This document shows positions 18,052 to 29,000 of a DNA stretch of 64,000 nucleotides, in pieces; positions within the stretch are counted from its first letter, which is position 1; each line of letters opens with the position of its first letter. Origin of the DNA: Desmodus rotundus (Eukaryota > Chordata > Mammalia > Chiroptera > Phyllostomidae); NCBI RefSeq assembly GCF_022682495.2, contig NC_071392.1, positions 139,200,818 to 139,264,817 of the forward strand, in the 5' to 3' direction. A model generated the notes under the pieces. It did not search any database and was not told the origin of the DNA. It worked only from the letters and a program-made list of their open reading frames with translations. The position numbers and the translations under genes were made by a program.

Positions 18052-20590
18052 ATGGGCGGTGAGGAGCTGGATGCTCTTCACAGTGCAGCCACCTATGTTC
18101 CTTTATTTATTAAACTAGGTTTGTATTGTACATGAGCTACTTCATGTGGTCTGTTTTGGATTTAGTCATATTGGCTTTATTTCTAAGATACTGTATTGAT
18201 TTACGGTGACCTCTTTGGTCTCATCAGAAGTCTTGCCATTGGGCATTTGAACAATGTGACAAGTGTTCCTGTGGCCTTTATCAAGATATGTTTAAGAAAA
18301 TTATTTTTAAATTAGTGCTCTGATGACTTTCAATCCAAAATCTTTTCAAAAGGTAGAAATGAGTATATATATGTTTATGTGTTTTCAACTGATTGTTCCC
18401 CTCTAATAGTCCTGTAACAGGAATTGTATAGAACCTGGTGTTTGTGGGGGAAAGGATTAGCTCAACATTTGGGTACTTAGGTGGTGAAGCTTTATAGTTG
18501 AGTGAATTTAGATCATTTGGGTTGGTTTTTATACGTATGGATTTTCAGGACTGTACCTATTCTTATTTTATTTTCCTTTTAGCCATTTTTTGTCCTTATA
18601 GCACCTGCCGGGTAGACTCCATCTTCACACTCATTGTCTTTTCCGATTCCCATTTACAAGGGCTGAAGACCCAGACAAGACTTGGAAGGCAGGGAACACC
18701 AAGAAATCAACCCAGTTCCCTGTCTGTCACAGAAAGTGCAAGCATAGCACTCTCCTTGTGTGTATGGCCTAGAGCAGTGAGCCTGTGTTTGTTTTTGATT
18801 TTTTCAGGCCTGCTTCATATGGCTGGTGTTTTGTAAAAGGTTTGTTCGATGTATGAGTGAGGGAATGGGTGATACATCAGACTTCAGAAAGGAGGTTACC
18901 TACAGCCATTTTAATGCTAGAAGAGGCCTTAATGACGATCTCATTTCACCCTTCCCACTTCTTCTGGAGTATGAAAACAGTGTTTTTAGAATTGGACTCA
19001 AAAAAATAAATCTCTAAAACTAGTGGACTAAATTTCAGTGAGAATTTGAATAAGGAACAACTAGGCATCAACTTCAATCAAGATGTAGTAGTTCTTCGAT
19101 GAACATGCAAAGGTGCCCCCAGCAGACAGTTAAGTGTTGGCTTTCCAGACTGCATTGGTTTAGGGTTTGTTTGGTTTTTTCCTTAATGTGTTTTCATTGC
19201 ATAGGGTTAGGTTGAAGTTAGTTACCCATAAAATAAACCCACTTCTCCTGGAACTCTGTGACCCATTCCAGTGGAGTGGTAAAAATTAGACACCATATAT
19301 AATTCTAGGACACTACATAGACTTGTATAAATAAAGCCATCCCCCAATGGGCCCTACAATCTCCACAAGATTTAGACACTTAAAAAAATATGCATGCTTT
19401 TAAAATGCAAACAAAACACTGGTGGTAAGACTTAAACCAGAACCTCTTGGCGTCCCACTAAGTGCATGGTGTAAATTTAATGAGCAGTCAGAGTTCACAA
19501 TAGGAATTTGTCTTTATTTGCCTGCATTCCTTTGAAATTGACAGATGGTGACAGTAAGAAAATGAGCCCTTTATAATTATTCATGTGTTCTTGGATTACT
19601 AGCTGTTATTACCATTGAATTAAAATAACCGTAATTTGGGGTATGGAATGTTCTGATTACTTGAAGAATTTTCTGATATTCCTTGTAACTTCCTGTTTTA
19701 GCTAGTAGATTGAGAATAATTTTGGATTCTTATTCAGTAGTTTTGCAGACTTAAAAGTGTAAATTTAGAAAATGGAGCTATAGCAGTAAGAATCTCAAAG
19801 TTGAAGGGCTTTTGGGAGCTAGGGCAGTGTCATCGAGCATAGGCTTGTAGGCATAGACTTAACATAAGTCCCAGCTCAGTCATCAGTGTGACCTCAGGCC
19901 CCACTCATTTCACCGTTCTGAGCCAGCTTGCTTATTAGTAAAATGGTTATAATTTTCTCACAATATTGTGAGGATTAAATGAAATGTGTAAATTGCCTAT
20001 TATAGTAGGCCCTCAAATATTTATTTTTAATTGGTTTTTATTATACACATTGTCTTTCCAACATTTTTATAGCTGCCTTAAAATCTAGGAAAAAGGGGAA
20101 TGCTGGTTAAAAATGTTTAACTATTAAAACTTAATAAGCTAATCAGAGTGGCTTATTTTCCTTCCAGCTTCTGGTTGTTTTGGTTGGGGGTTTTTTTATT
20201 TCTTTTGTTTTACCATAGCACAAGAAATTCATGTTTTTAGGCTGAAGGAGCAAGAAAATTGTGTTGGTGCTTTGAATTATTTTCATCTGGATTATAATGT
20301 GAAAAGACATTGGCTTACAGAGGGTATGTAAGGAAGCTTTGGCTCACTTGACGAGGGGATATCGGTGTTTTAGTCCTTGGGTTCTACAAATCTTACAGGT
20401 TTCCCTCACTGCCATAAAGGAATCAGTCGATCTGATGCTGATGGAACTTCTTCGGTGCTTTCATGGCAGAGGATTTGATAAGTGAACCAAGGTTCTTAAA
20501 CACTAAAGCAAAATGAAATAGGGAAAACTAAGGATAATATAAAACATTCAGAAATAAATAACTTTAATAAAACCTGACTTGAAATAACTG
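18052..20590 (+). other. GRPEL2: GRPEL2 3'UTR with several candidate poly(A) signals
   Basis: After the TGA there is no further coding sequence. Candidate poly(A) signals are ATTAAA at 18109-18114, AATAAA at 19005-19010, 19232-19237 and 19330-19335, and AATAAA at 20566-20571, the last followed by a GT-rich stretch. A long 3'UTR ending near 20.59 kb is plausible, with the proximal ATTAAA giving a short isoform. A MIR relic lies inside at about 19830-20030. The boundary is inference. Confidence 0.5.
19830..20030 (+). repeat. MIR SINE relic in GRPEL2 3' region
   Basis: 'GTGTGACCTCAGGCCCCACTC … TTAGTAAAATGGTTATAATT … TTGTGAGGATTAAATGAAAT' is the MIR pattern. Confidence 0.7.
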
Positions 20591-21224
20591 CAGTTCACGT
20601 GTTTGCCTAATTCCCGTTGTGTGTTGGCTTGCCGTGGTCACGACTGTGACTGCCAGCCCACCTTGTTTGGTGCTCAGTGGAGGCACCTTGAGATTCTGCA
20701 GCGATCCAGCCAAATGGATGCATTGTAGACATTCCACACCCTCCCCCGGTGCTGAAGTCTTGTCTGTTCTTACACCTCCCTGACTCGCTTCTTTCTCATT
20801 CCTATGTGTTATTTAGCTCTGGACTCCTGTTTCTGCCTTCCTCTCTGGAGTTGCATTATTTTCTTCTGCTTGCTTCTTGGTTATAATTGTCTTATCTGCT
20901 TTAACCACTTCACTGGAACTGCTGGACTTCTGATGATCCTTTACACCAGATTACTAACACATGACCTTGTTCTGCCGTGTCCTTCCCAACCACTGCCTGG
21001 CCTTGTCTTTACCTCTATTCAGCTGGCTTCTACATACCCAGCCTCCATAGCGGCCCTCTTTGGAGCCAGCCTTTCCTGAAGTGTGGCCTTGCATTTTCAT
21101 TCTAACAGTCTTGTCTGCACACCCTGGTTCCATAACCCATCGTCTCCCATATTCTTAGTCTCAGTCAGTAAGTAATTTCTTGTTCCTGGGCACTCAGACT
21201 TCATCCACACTCTTAATTTCACTG

Positions 21225-21815
21225 TGGAGGTTTTAAAACATGGCTCTAAATTTCCTTGAATTGGGACTTTGTGATTGACCAATAGAATAGAGTAGAAGCG
21301 ACACTGCCAGTTTCTAGACACAAGCCTTTCTACCTCTGGATGCTCACTTGGAACCCAGCCATCAAACCAAGAGCAAACCGAAGCAGCCTGAGGGCCCTAG
21401 CTAAGCTTTCAGCTGACAGCCAGAACCTCCTTGCCAGTCATCTCAGGGAGCCATGTTGAATGTGGATCCACCTGATACCACGTGGAATAGAGATGACCTG
21501 ATCTCACAGCCCTGCCCAAAGTAGAGAATTTGAGGCAAATAAATAATTGTTGTTTTTAGCCCTGGCTAGTGTGGCTCAGTGGATTGAGCAGTGGCCTGCA
21601 ACCCAAAGGGTTACTCGTTCCATTCCCAGTCAGGGCACATACCTGGGTTGTGGACCAGGTCCCCAGCTGGGGGCGGAAGAGAGGCAACCACACATTGATA
21701 TTTCTCCCCCTCTCTCCCTCCCTTCTCTCTAAAAATAAAGTATTTAAAGTAAAATAATTGTTTCTTTTAGCCACTAAGGTTTGGGGTAGTTTGTTATGCA
21801 GCAATAGATAACATA
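21225..21815 (+). mobile_element. MaLR/MLT1-like solo LTR relic, split by a Ves SINE
   Basis: The right part carries the LTR ending 'AGCCACTAAGGTTTGGGGTA ... GTTATGCAGCAATAGATAAC', and the left part has matching 3' LTR-type sequence ending in GAGGCAAATAAATAATTG. No internal viral genes are visible. The family name is from memory of the consensus ending. Confidence 0.6.
21560..21757 (+). mobile_element. Ves-type bat SINE nested in an old LTR
   Basis: The full head CCTGGCTAGTGTGGCTCAG, body and AAAAATAAAG tail are present. The flanks repeat AATAATTGTT...TTTTAGCC on both sides (about 21542-21559 and 21755-21773), a target-site duplication of LTR sequence. It is therefore younger than the LTR it splits. 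Confidence 0.88.
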
Positions 21816-22689
21816 CCCAACCTCACTCCCCCAAGGACCCTAAAATTAAAAGCAAAGCAGAGTGAAGAAGTTAATGTGATTTACCCTACCCCTCCCCCCA
21901 AAACCCCCTACACAATCAGATTAAGTCAGCACGTAAAAGAACTTCACACAAAGTTATCAATGAATGCTTTGTTAAAAAAAAAATTAAGGAATACTTCGAC
22001 TCTTTAGGAGTGAACTTAAAAGGTTTTGCATTCTGATACAAATATTGCCAAGAAGTTTTATTTTTTTCAAGATTATGAGGAATGCATGTTCACGTTCCAT
22101 TTTACTAGTAATCCAGTTTGGCCCTCTTAAATCCAGACTCACAGCTGATTTAGAACCCCAGCTATATGCACTTTTACTATTCTCCGAATCCCTTGACAGT
22201 TTCTTCTCTCGGCCGTAATCTAACGGAATAAATATGGAGTTCACTTATTCTGAAATTCATCCCCAACTTTATTTTCTGCTAGAAGAAATCTGTCTTTCGG
22301 TGCGGTAAACTAGCCACGCTGACTGGTCTTGGTTTCTTAAGAGGGTGAAAATGGGAGTTTATCCCTTCCTCCCCTGTGAGTAGAGAGTGGATGAAGACCT
22401 TTTGCTTTGTTTGGGGTTGTTTGGTTTTGGTTTTGGTAGAAGGCAGAGATATTAGCTGTATATAGAAACTGCAAATAAACTGGAACAGCAGCCTCAAATG
22501 CATCTGGCCTTGCTTCAGCCTGGTCAGCAATTTCCAGCGCTAGCAGACACTGCCAGCAGTTTTCACCTTCCTTACCTCACGTGATTGTCTCAATCACCGA
22601 GAAACGTAGAGCAGCAAAACTTTGAATGAGACACAAAGAAGGTACGTTACAGTTAGTAACTGTCAGAGGTTGGCCTTGAACCGGGGAGG

Positions 22690-23036
22690 TCGACGCTTCG
22701 ATTCTTTCTCTTCCACCAATCTCCTCCCGGCAGGCCCCTGGTCCTGATGCTGAGCACCCGAAGAATGCACACCTGCCCCGGGGCCCCACGAGCCAGCCAA
22801 TGAGGAGCCCACAGTCAGGAGGCGGGATGGAGAAGCTGCCAATGACAGAGCCTTCCCGGAGAGAGGTGCAGCTAATGAGGGCCTTGTGCTGCAGAGGGAT
22901 GGCTACTCGTCCAATGAGAGGCTGTAAACTGCGAGTCTGGAAGGCGGGACGGCCAGTGGCGCTCCGGGGCGGGGCGGTGAGCACAGCGCCAACACACTAG
23001 CACCCCAACCCCGGCGTGCTGCCCCAGTCGCCCGCC
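22690..23036 (+). promoter_or_regulatory. PCYOX1L: PCYOX1L promoter: three CCAAT boxes and a double GC box
   Basis: A GC-rich, TATA-less segment directly upstream of the start codon. CCAAT boxes lie at 22797-22801, 22839-22843 and 22911-22915, all in the same orientation (NF-Y type). A GGGGCGGGGCGG GC box (Sp1 type) lies at 22966-22977. Transcription probably starts between the GC box and the ATG at 23037; the start site itself is not visible. Confidence 0.65.
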
Positions 23037-26000
23037 ATGGCCCGCACTGCCAGCCTCATCGCCGCGCTGGCCGCGCTCCTCGCCACTGTCGCTACAGGCG
23101 GAGACGCCCGGCCCAGTAAAATCGGTGCGGGAAGGACGTGATGGGGTGCTGAGCTGGGGAGGGCTGCGCGGGAAAAGGGTTCTCAGCCGGCGGCAGTTGG
23201 GTGGGGGATGGGGAAAATAGATGGGTGATGGAGGGGTCCTCAGGAGAGGAACTGGGTGGAGAAGAGATTAAGGGACTGCGTCGGGGCGAGGAAGGGGACT
23301 GCCCAAGGCAAGGTGCTGATGCGGAGGGTGGCATGGGCATTTGTCCCAGGCTGTCTGGGGCGGGAACTAGGCTTGGGGCAGGACCGGCCACTGATATCAC
23401 CGAAAAATTCAGAAACAGTGAGCATCTGCCATGGACCTGGCTTTTTGCCAGGTGCCCCGATGACAGAGAGGACAGAATCTGGAAGGTTGTCAAACACAAA
23501 GGTTTACTGAAGGCCTGGGTAGTACGCACGGTGCTCATAGTTATGCAGAAGCCTGCATAATACATGGAAGTACATACATACAAGGCTGTAAGTACCCTGA
23601 TATAGAGGAAGAGCACTTCACCTCAGCCTTTGATGGCTCTGGGAGGGCCCTGGAGGGCTTCCTGGAGGCAGCATCTAAGCCAGAACCTAGCAAGAGTAGG
23701 AGACAGCCTTACTGGAGACAGAACCCATGGTAGTTCTTCTGGAGATGGATTTTCTGAGTGACAGAGTGGGGAACTTTTTGACAGCAGTCATTTTATTTGA
23801 AGTTTGGTTGGGTTTTGTGGGGGGTTGCTTTTTTCCTCAATATTTTATTTCAAAAAATTTCAAACATACACCAAAGTTGAAAGAATTATGCAGTAATCAT
23901 CCGTATACCCATCGCCTGGTTTCTGCCATTAACATACTGCTACTGTGCTTGTTTTATCACATACCTGTCACACATCTATTGATCCACCTTAATCTTAATG
24001 GATTTCAAAATAAATTGCAAGCATCAGGACACTTTGCTAAGTACTTCATTGTGCATATCATTCACTAGCATTCCATATTTATTTATAGTTTTTTCCTCTT
24101 AACAATTGTCATTTTAACTCAAGCTGACTTAAAGATTGTCATGTTCCTCACATATAAAATGTCCATAGTAGGCAGAGATGTTGGGCTTCTGTCCTGGGGG
24201 AGTAGGGGTCCCTTCTCTACTTATCTGCCCTCTGTGCACCTCACTTGACAGGGAGGGGTACACCACAAACTTACTGTCAGTGCAGTGCTAAGGCTTCGTG
24301 GGTCACAAAAGCGCAGCTCGGGCCACAGAGAGTTGAGGCTGAAGCCTGCCAGAAATCAGTTTGGGACTGAGAGTTTAGGGTTTTCAGAGGAAGGAGAATC
24401 TTGACAGCTAGAGTAGTCAAAGAAGACATGGAGAAAGTAGATTTTGAGCCAAGCTTTGAAGGTTGGGGAAGAGTTAGGCAGGCAGTGTGTGGAGGTGCTG
24501 GCCACTCCTTCATCTCTTGGGAATGGACAGCAGAGAGGGGCACTCCCCACAGACCGCTGGGGAAGGCTTGGGGCCTCCTCCCAGCACTACTGTTTCTGGC
24601 AGTACAAAGCTTGCTACCTGCCTCGTTCCTGCTGGACCTGCCTACCTTGCCCCAGGGGCATTGGAGCAGGACACTTGGCAGTGCCAGCCTGCCCTGTAGT
24701 TTCCAGATTGTCCTCAGCCCTCTGACAGGAGCCTCTGTCCTCCTTTGGTGTTTTGGACTCTACCCCCATTGAGAATGAGGAGCTTCCTGTTAGCACAACT
24801 TAACCCTCAGACTGCTGCAGGTTCAAATCTGAACGCCTCGGTGTGGCATTGGACCCTTGAAATCCCATAGTTCCACACACTGCCCTGCTCAGGCTCTTCT
24901 CTCTGTGGAGAAAGTGTTTCCGCTCATGGACAAAGCCGGTGTCCTCCAAGGTCCCAACCAAATGCTTCTTCCCCTTTTGTCTACCCACCCTCCAGCAGAA
25001 CTCATTGCTTCCTCCTCAGGATTCCCTGGAACCCTGTTGTCTCACTTACTCACACATTGTCATAGCTGATTGTGCAGCAGTCTGTCCACCCACTCCAGCC
25101 TGGGCTCAGGAGGGCAGAGGCCCTGTTTGATTCTACTTGTGCCCCAGCACATCTTACCGTAGACCAGAGAGCCCATGTCAGTTCATGGGTGTTGAGTGAG
25201 CAAGGTCTTCTGCTGCCCTATGACCCTTGGACAGCTTCCAGGCGTTGTGATAGCAGGTTCTCTGGGAAAATGTGTAATTTGGGGCTCTTGCAAATGGAGG
25301 GGAGGTGAGCACACTGGTTTAAAAAGGTTAATGGCATTCTTGGAAGTGACTTTTTAAACACTGAGAAAGAGGAAGTGTTTTGTTTTTCAAGGTACAACAA
25401 ATACTTAATGAACTCTACTGCCTGCCAGGATCTGGGGGCATAGTTACGTGCTCTCAGTCCTTAAACAGACCATTTAAGCAGAACAAGCCAAGGACCAGGC
25501 CAAGGGTAAGGAGAGTGTTATGCGGAAATATGCTGGAGGGACATCTGACTTGTCTTAGCTGGGTCAGCCAAGGCAAGCGATGACGTGAGGGCCATAGGAG
25601 TCAGCGAGGCAGAGGGTCACAGCGCATTCCTGGAAAAGTGGGCAATGCAGCCAAAGGCACAGGCAAGAGAGAGCACAGTCACATGCTCCACAGCAGAAGT
25701 GGAGACAGATGAGAAGGTGGAGTATTGCAAGGGCAGGGCAAGGAATGGACTAAGTAAGTGGAGGCCAGATGATCAGGAACCTTGTATTTTTTTTTGCCTT
25801 CTTGGCAGGTGCTGGTGGTGTTAGTGTCCAAAAGAGGTCTAGCAAGGACAGATCACACCAGGTTTATCTTATTTTCTTTTTGGATAGGGTTCCTAGACTG
25901 TCGGATGAGAGGATCAGATCCATGGTGGGCAAAAACAGTGGGTATGGTGTCAGGCCAGTTCGGTAGCTCCACAGCTGCTTTACTGTTCTCTCAGTCCTAT

Positions 26001-29000
26001 TCAGTATTAGTGTCTGTCTGGCCAGTGATTCCCCATAGCACCTCACAGCCCTGGGCAGTCAAATGTTTTTTACCAGTGACTTGGATAAGAATACGATGGC
26101 ATATGAACAAAGTTTGCAAATAACAGGAAAGCAAGAGGTATAGGAAAGACAATGGATGATAAGACCCACAAAGACCTCAAAGCACTGAAGCTTTGTAACA
26201 GGTGTCCAAACTGGAATAAAGTACATTATAAGGCAATGAGCAACCCATCACAGGGTGCATTCCAGTCTTGGCAAACACAGATACAGAAATGATGTGTCAG
26301 GTAAAAGGTTGGACTAGACCGAGGGTTGGCTGACTTCTTCAGTAAAGGGTCAGAGGATAACTATTTTAGCCTTTGCAGGCCATACAGTCTCTGTTGCACC
26401 TACTCAACTCTGCCTTATGTGCACGCAGCCAGAGACAATAAGCTAAAGAAAGTATTTGGCTACATTCCAGTAAAACTTTGTTTGCAAAAACAAGCATCTG
26501 CATAGATTGGGCCTGTGAGCTATAGCCAACCCTTGGATTAAGAAGTGATTTCCAAACACTGATCTGCTTAACAGTACCTGTCAGTGACTAGGTTTTCATA
26601 GTGAAATAAAAATAGAATGCAATGAGGTTTGTATCAAGTGAAATTTATTGTCTTCAAATGATCATCCTGAATTTTGAGGTTCCTGTTTTTTGCTGCTGAT
26701 GTGTCATTTTCCTTACAAAGGGGGGGTTACAGGAGATGGCAGTTTTCAGATTGTCCTTTGCTCTTTACTAATAGCTTTACTAAAAACTAGTCTGCAGATT
26801 GCCTTTTTTGAGATGTTACAAGCCTAGGCAAGCGCCTGGGAATCACTGGCCCAGGAGGCCGAGAAGGTGTGGCCTGCAGTCTTATGCCCATCCTCTTGTC
26901 TCTTTCCTTGCCTGCCTCCCGGGCCTGCTGACAGCCGTGGTTGGAGCTGGAATTGGGGGCTCTGCAGTGACCCATTTCCTCCAGCAGCATTTTGGTGCCC
27001 AGGTGCAGATCGACGTGTTTGAGAAGGGGACGGTGGGTGGCCGCTTGGCCACCATCTCGGTCAACAAGCAGCACTATGAGAGCGGGGCCGCCTCCTTCCA
27101 CTCGCTGAGCCTGCACATGCAAGACTTCGTCAAGCACCTGGGTGAGTGTGCTGTCGGGGACTCCATTGTCCAGCCTCCAGGGCTGGTAGCAGCCATCAGG
27201 CCCCTCCCAGATTGCCCCAGTGGTCAAGGCCAGAAGGTCATGTAGCCTAATCTCCTCGTTTTACAGATGGAGCAGCTGAAACCAGAGAGGGGAAGGAACT
27301 TGCCTGAGGTTACACAGTGAGTTAGTTGCAGAGCCCGGATCACAGCTCAGGTTTGACTCAAAGGCCAGTTTCTTTCCCTTTTAATTTGCTGCCTCTTAAT
27401 AATCATAATCAAAATGGCTTGCACATGCTATGTGCTTGCCAGGTACCTGGCATCCTTGTAGGTGGTATGTAGACATCACCTCTAATCCTCCCTACCAGCC
27501 TACAAGATAGGAGTTATATCTCCTCCTGAGGAAATTGAGGCTCAGAAAATGTATATGCCTTGGCTAAGGCCATGCAGCTAAAAAGTGAGAGAGCTGGGGT
27601 TCTCTCCCAGCAGCATCTTTCAAAACCACAAATACATATGCTGCCTGACACTGACATTCCACTTTGCAGAAGTGGCACTCGCCCATGCGCAAAGAGACAC
27701 ACGTACAAGCTTACTCATCACAACAATGTTTGAAACAGCAAAAGGTTGAAAATACCCTGTCTGCCCACCCACTGGGATCTGAGATTAAATAAATTATTTA
27801 TGTACACAGGCTGGTCAGCCAGATTAGGATGCCCTTTATGTCCAGGTGTAAGACAATCTGCAAGACGCAGCATGTCAGTAAGGTGCAGAACAGTGTATAG
27901 TATGTGGTGGGGGGGAGGGGGATAACTCACAGAGATACACCATGTATGAGTATTTGCACAAAATCTCTGGAAGGATGCTGAAGGAAGGTGCTTACTGGTG
28001 ACTCAGAGACAGGAATGAGAGGGAAAGAGACAGAAACCTGTGACGTGGGGCAGACCCTATAACCTCTAAGCCTCAGTTTCCACACTTTTGACACCCACCC
28101 TGCCTCTTTGCAGGCCATGAGTGGAAGGAGGGAGACACTCCTGTGTTCTGTAAGCTGTAGAGGGTGGATGGTCACAAAGAGCTGTGTTTTGTCCCATGTG
28201 GTCTTGGTGCCCAGGGCTGCCCACCCCTGACATTCCTGGATGATATCTGAATTTCACTTGTAACTAAGAGGATTCCTTTTGGGGGAAAAAATGTAAAATG
28301 GTACATTATTTTCATTTGCATCTCTTTATTGACTAGCCAGGCCCAACACTTCCCCAGTGCATTTGCTTTCTGTTGTGAGCAAACAGCACAGATGAACAAA
28401 CCATAGCATTCATATCCCCGTCAATGGAGCCAGTGCATCTGCATCCTTCAGGGAGGCCCCGAATTTCAGCTTCAGGCCCTGCTAGTTCTCCTGGGTGGCC
28501 CTCTGAAGGGAACCTGAGGGGCTCCCCCTTGTCTCTGCAGGGCTGAAACACCGGCGTGAGGTGGTGGGCAGGAGCGCCATCTTCGGCGGGGAGAACTTTG
28601 TGCTGGAGGAGACTGACTGGTACCTGCTGAACCTCTTCCGCCTCTGGTGGCACTACGGCATCAGCTTCCTGCGACTGCAGATGTGGGTGGAGGAGGTCAT
28701 GGAGAAGTTCATGAGGTAGGGCTGGGCGGAGCTGGGGGGCTTCCAGAGGAAGAGAGAAAAAGATGGGGAAGGAACCTAGTACCATTCCATCCTGGTCCTG
28801 AGCAAGCCCCCAGCGTGAGACACGTACTGAGTTGGTACAGGCATGGTCTCTGGTATTGCCACCATAGCATTGTCTTTCCCTCTGCTAAACTAAGCATGGG
28901 TTGTAAACTCAGGCACCTGGCCGGGCCAGCCTGGGATATGCAGCAGCTGGGTAGGAGGGAAAGGTAGGGAGTGGCTCAGAGAGCTTTTGCACCTGTCATT

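Larger units (their letters stand above)
20591..22689 (+). other. GRPEL2-PCYOX1L intergenic region
   Basis: Apart from the LTR/Ves nest at 21225-21815, this is unclassified sequence with a possible L2-like part near 20.8-21.1 kb. No gene is seen. Confidence 0.5.

Noticed and set aside
22577..22984. 135-codon minus-strand frame as a divergent gene at the PCYOX1L promoter
   Set aside because: It reads through the CCAAT/GC promoter with no domain; a divergent non-coding transcript is possible but cannot be supported.
23092..23616. 174-codon minus-strand open frame in PCYOX1L intron 1
   Set aside because: Low-complexity Ser/Pro-rich translation antisense to a GC-rich first intron; no family resemblance.
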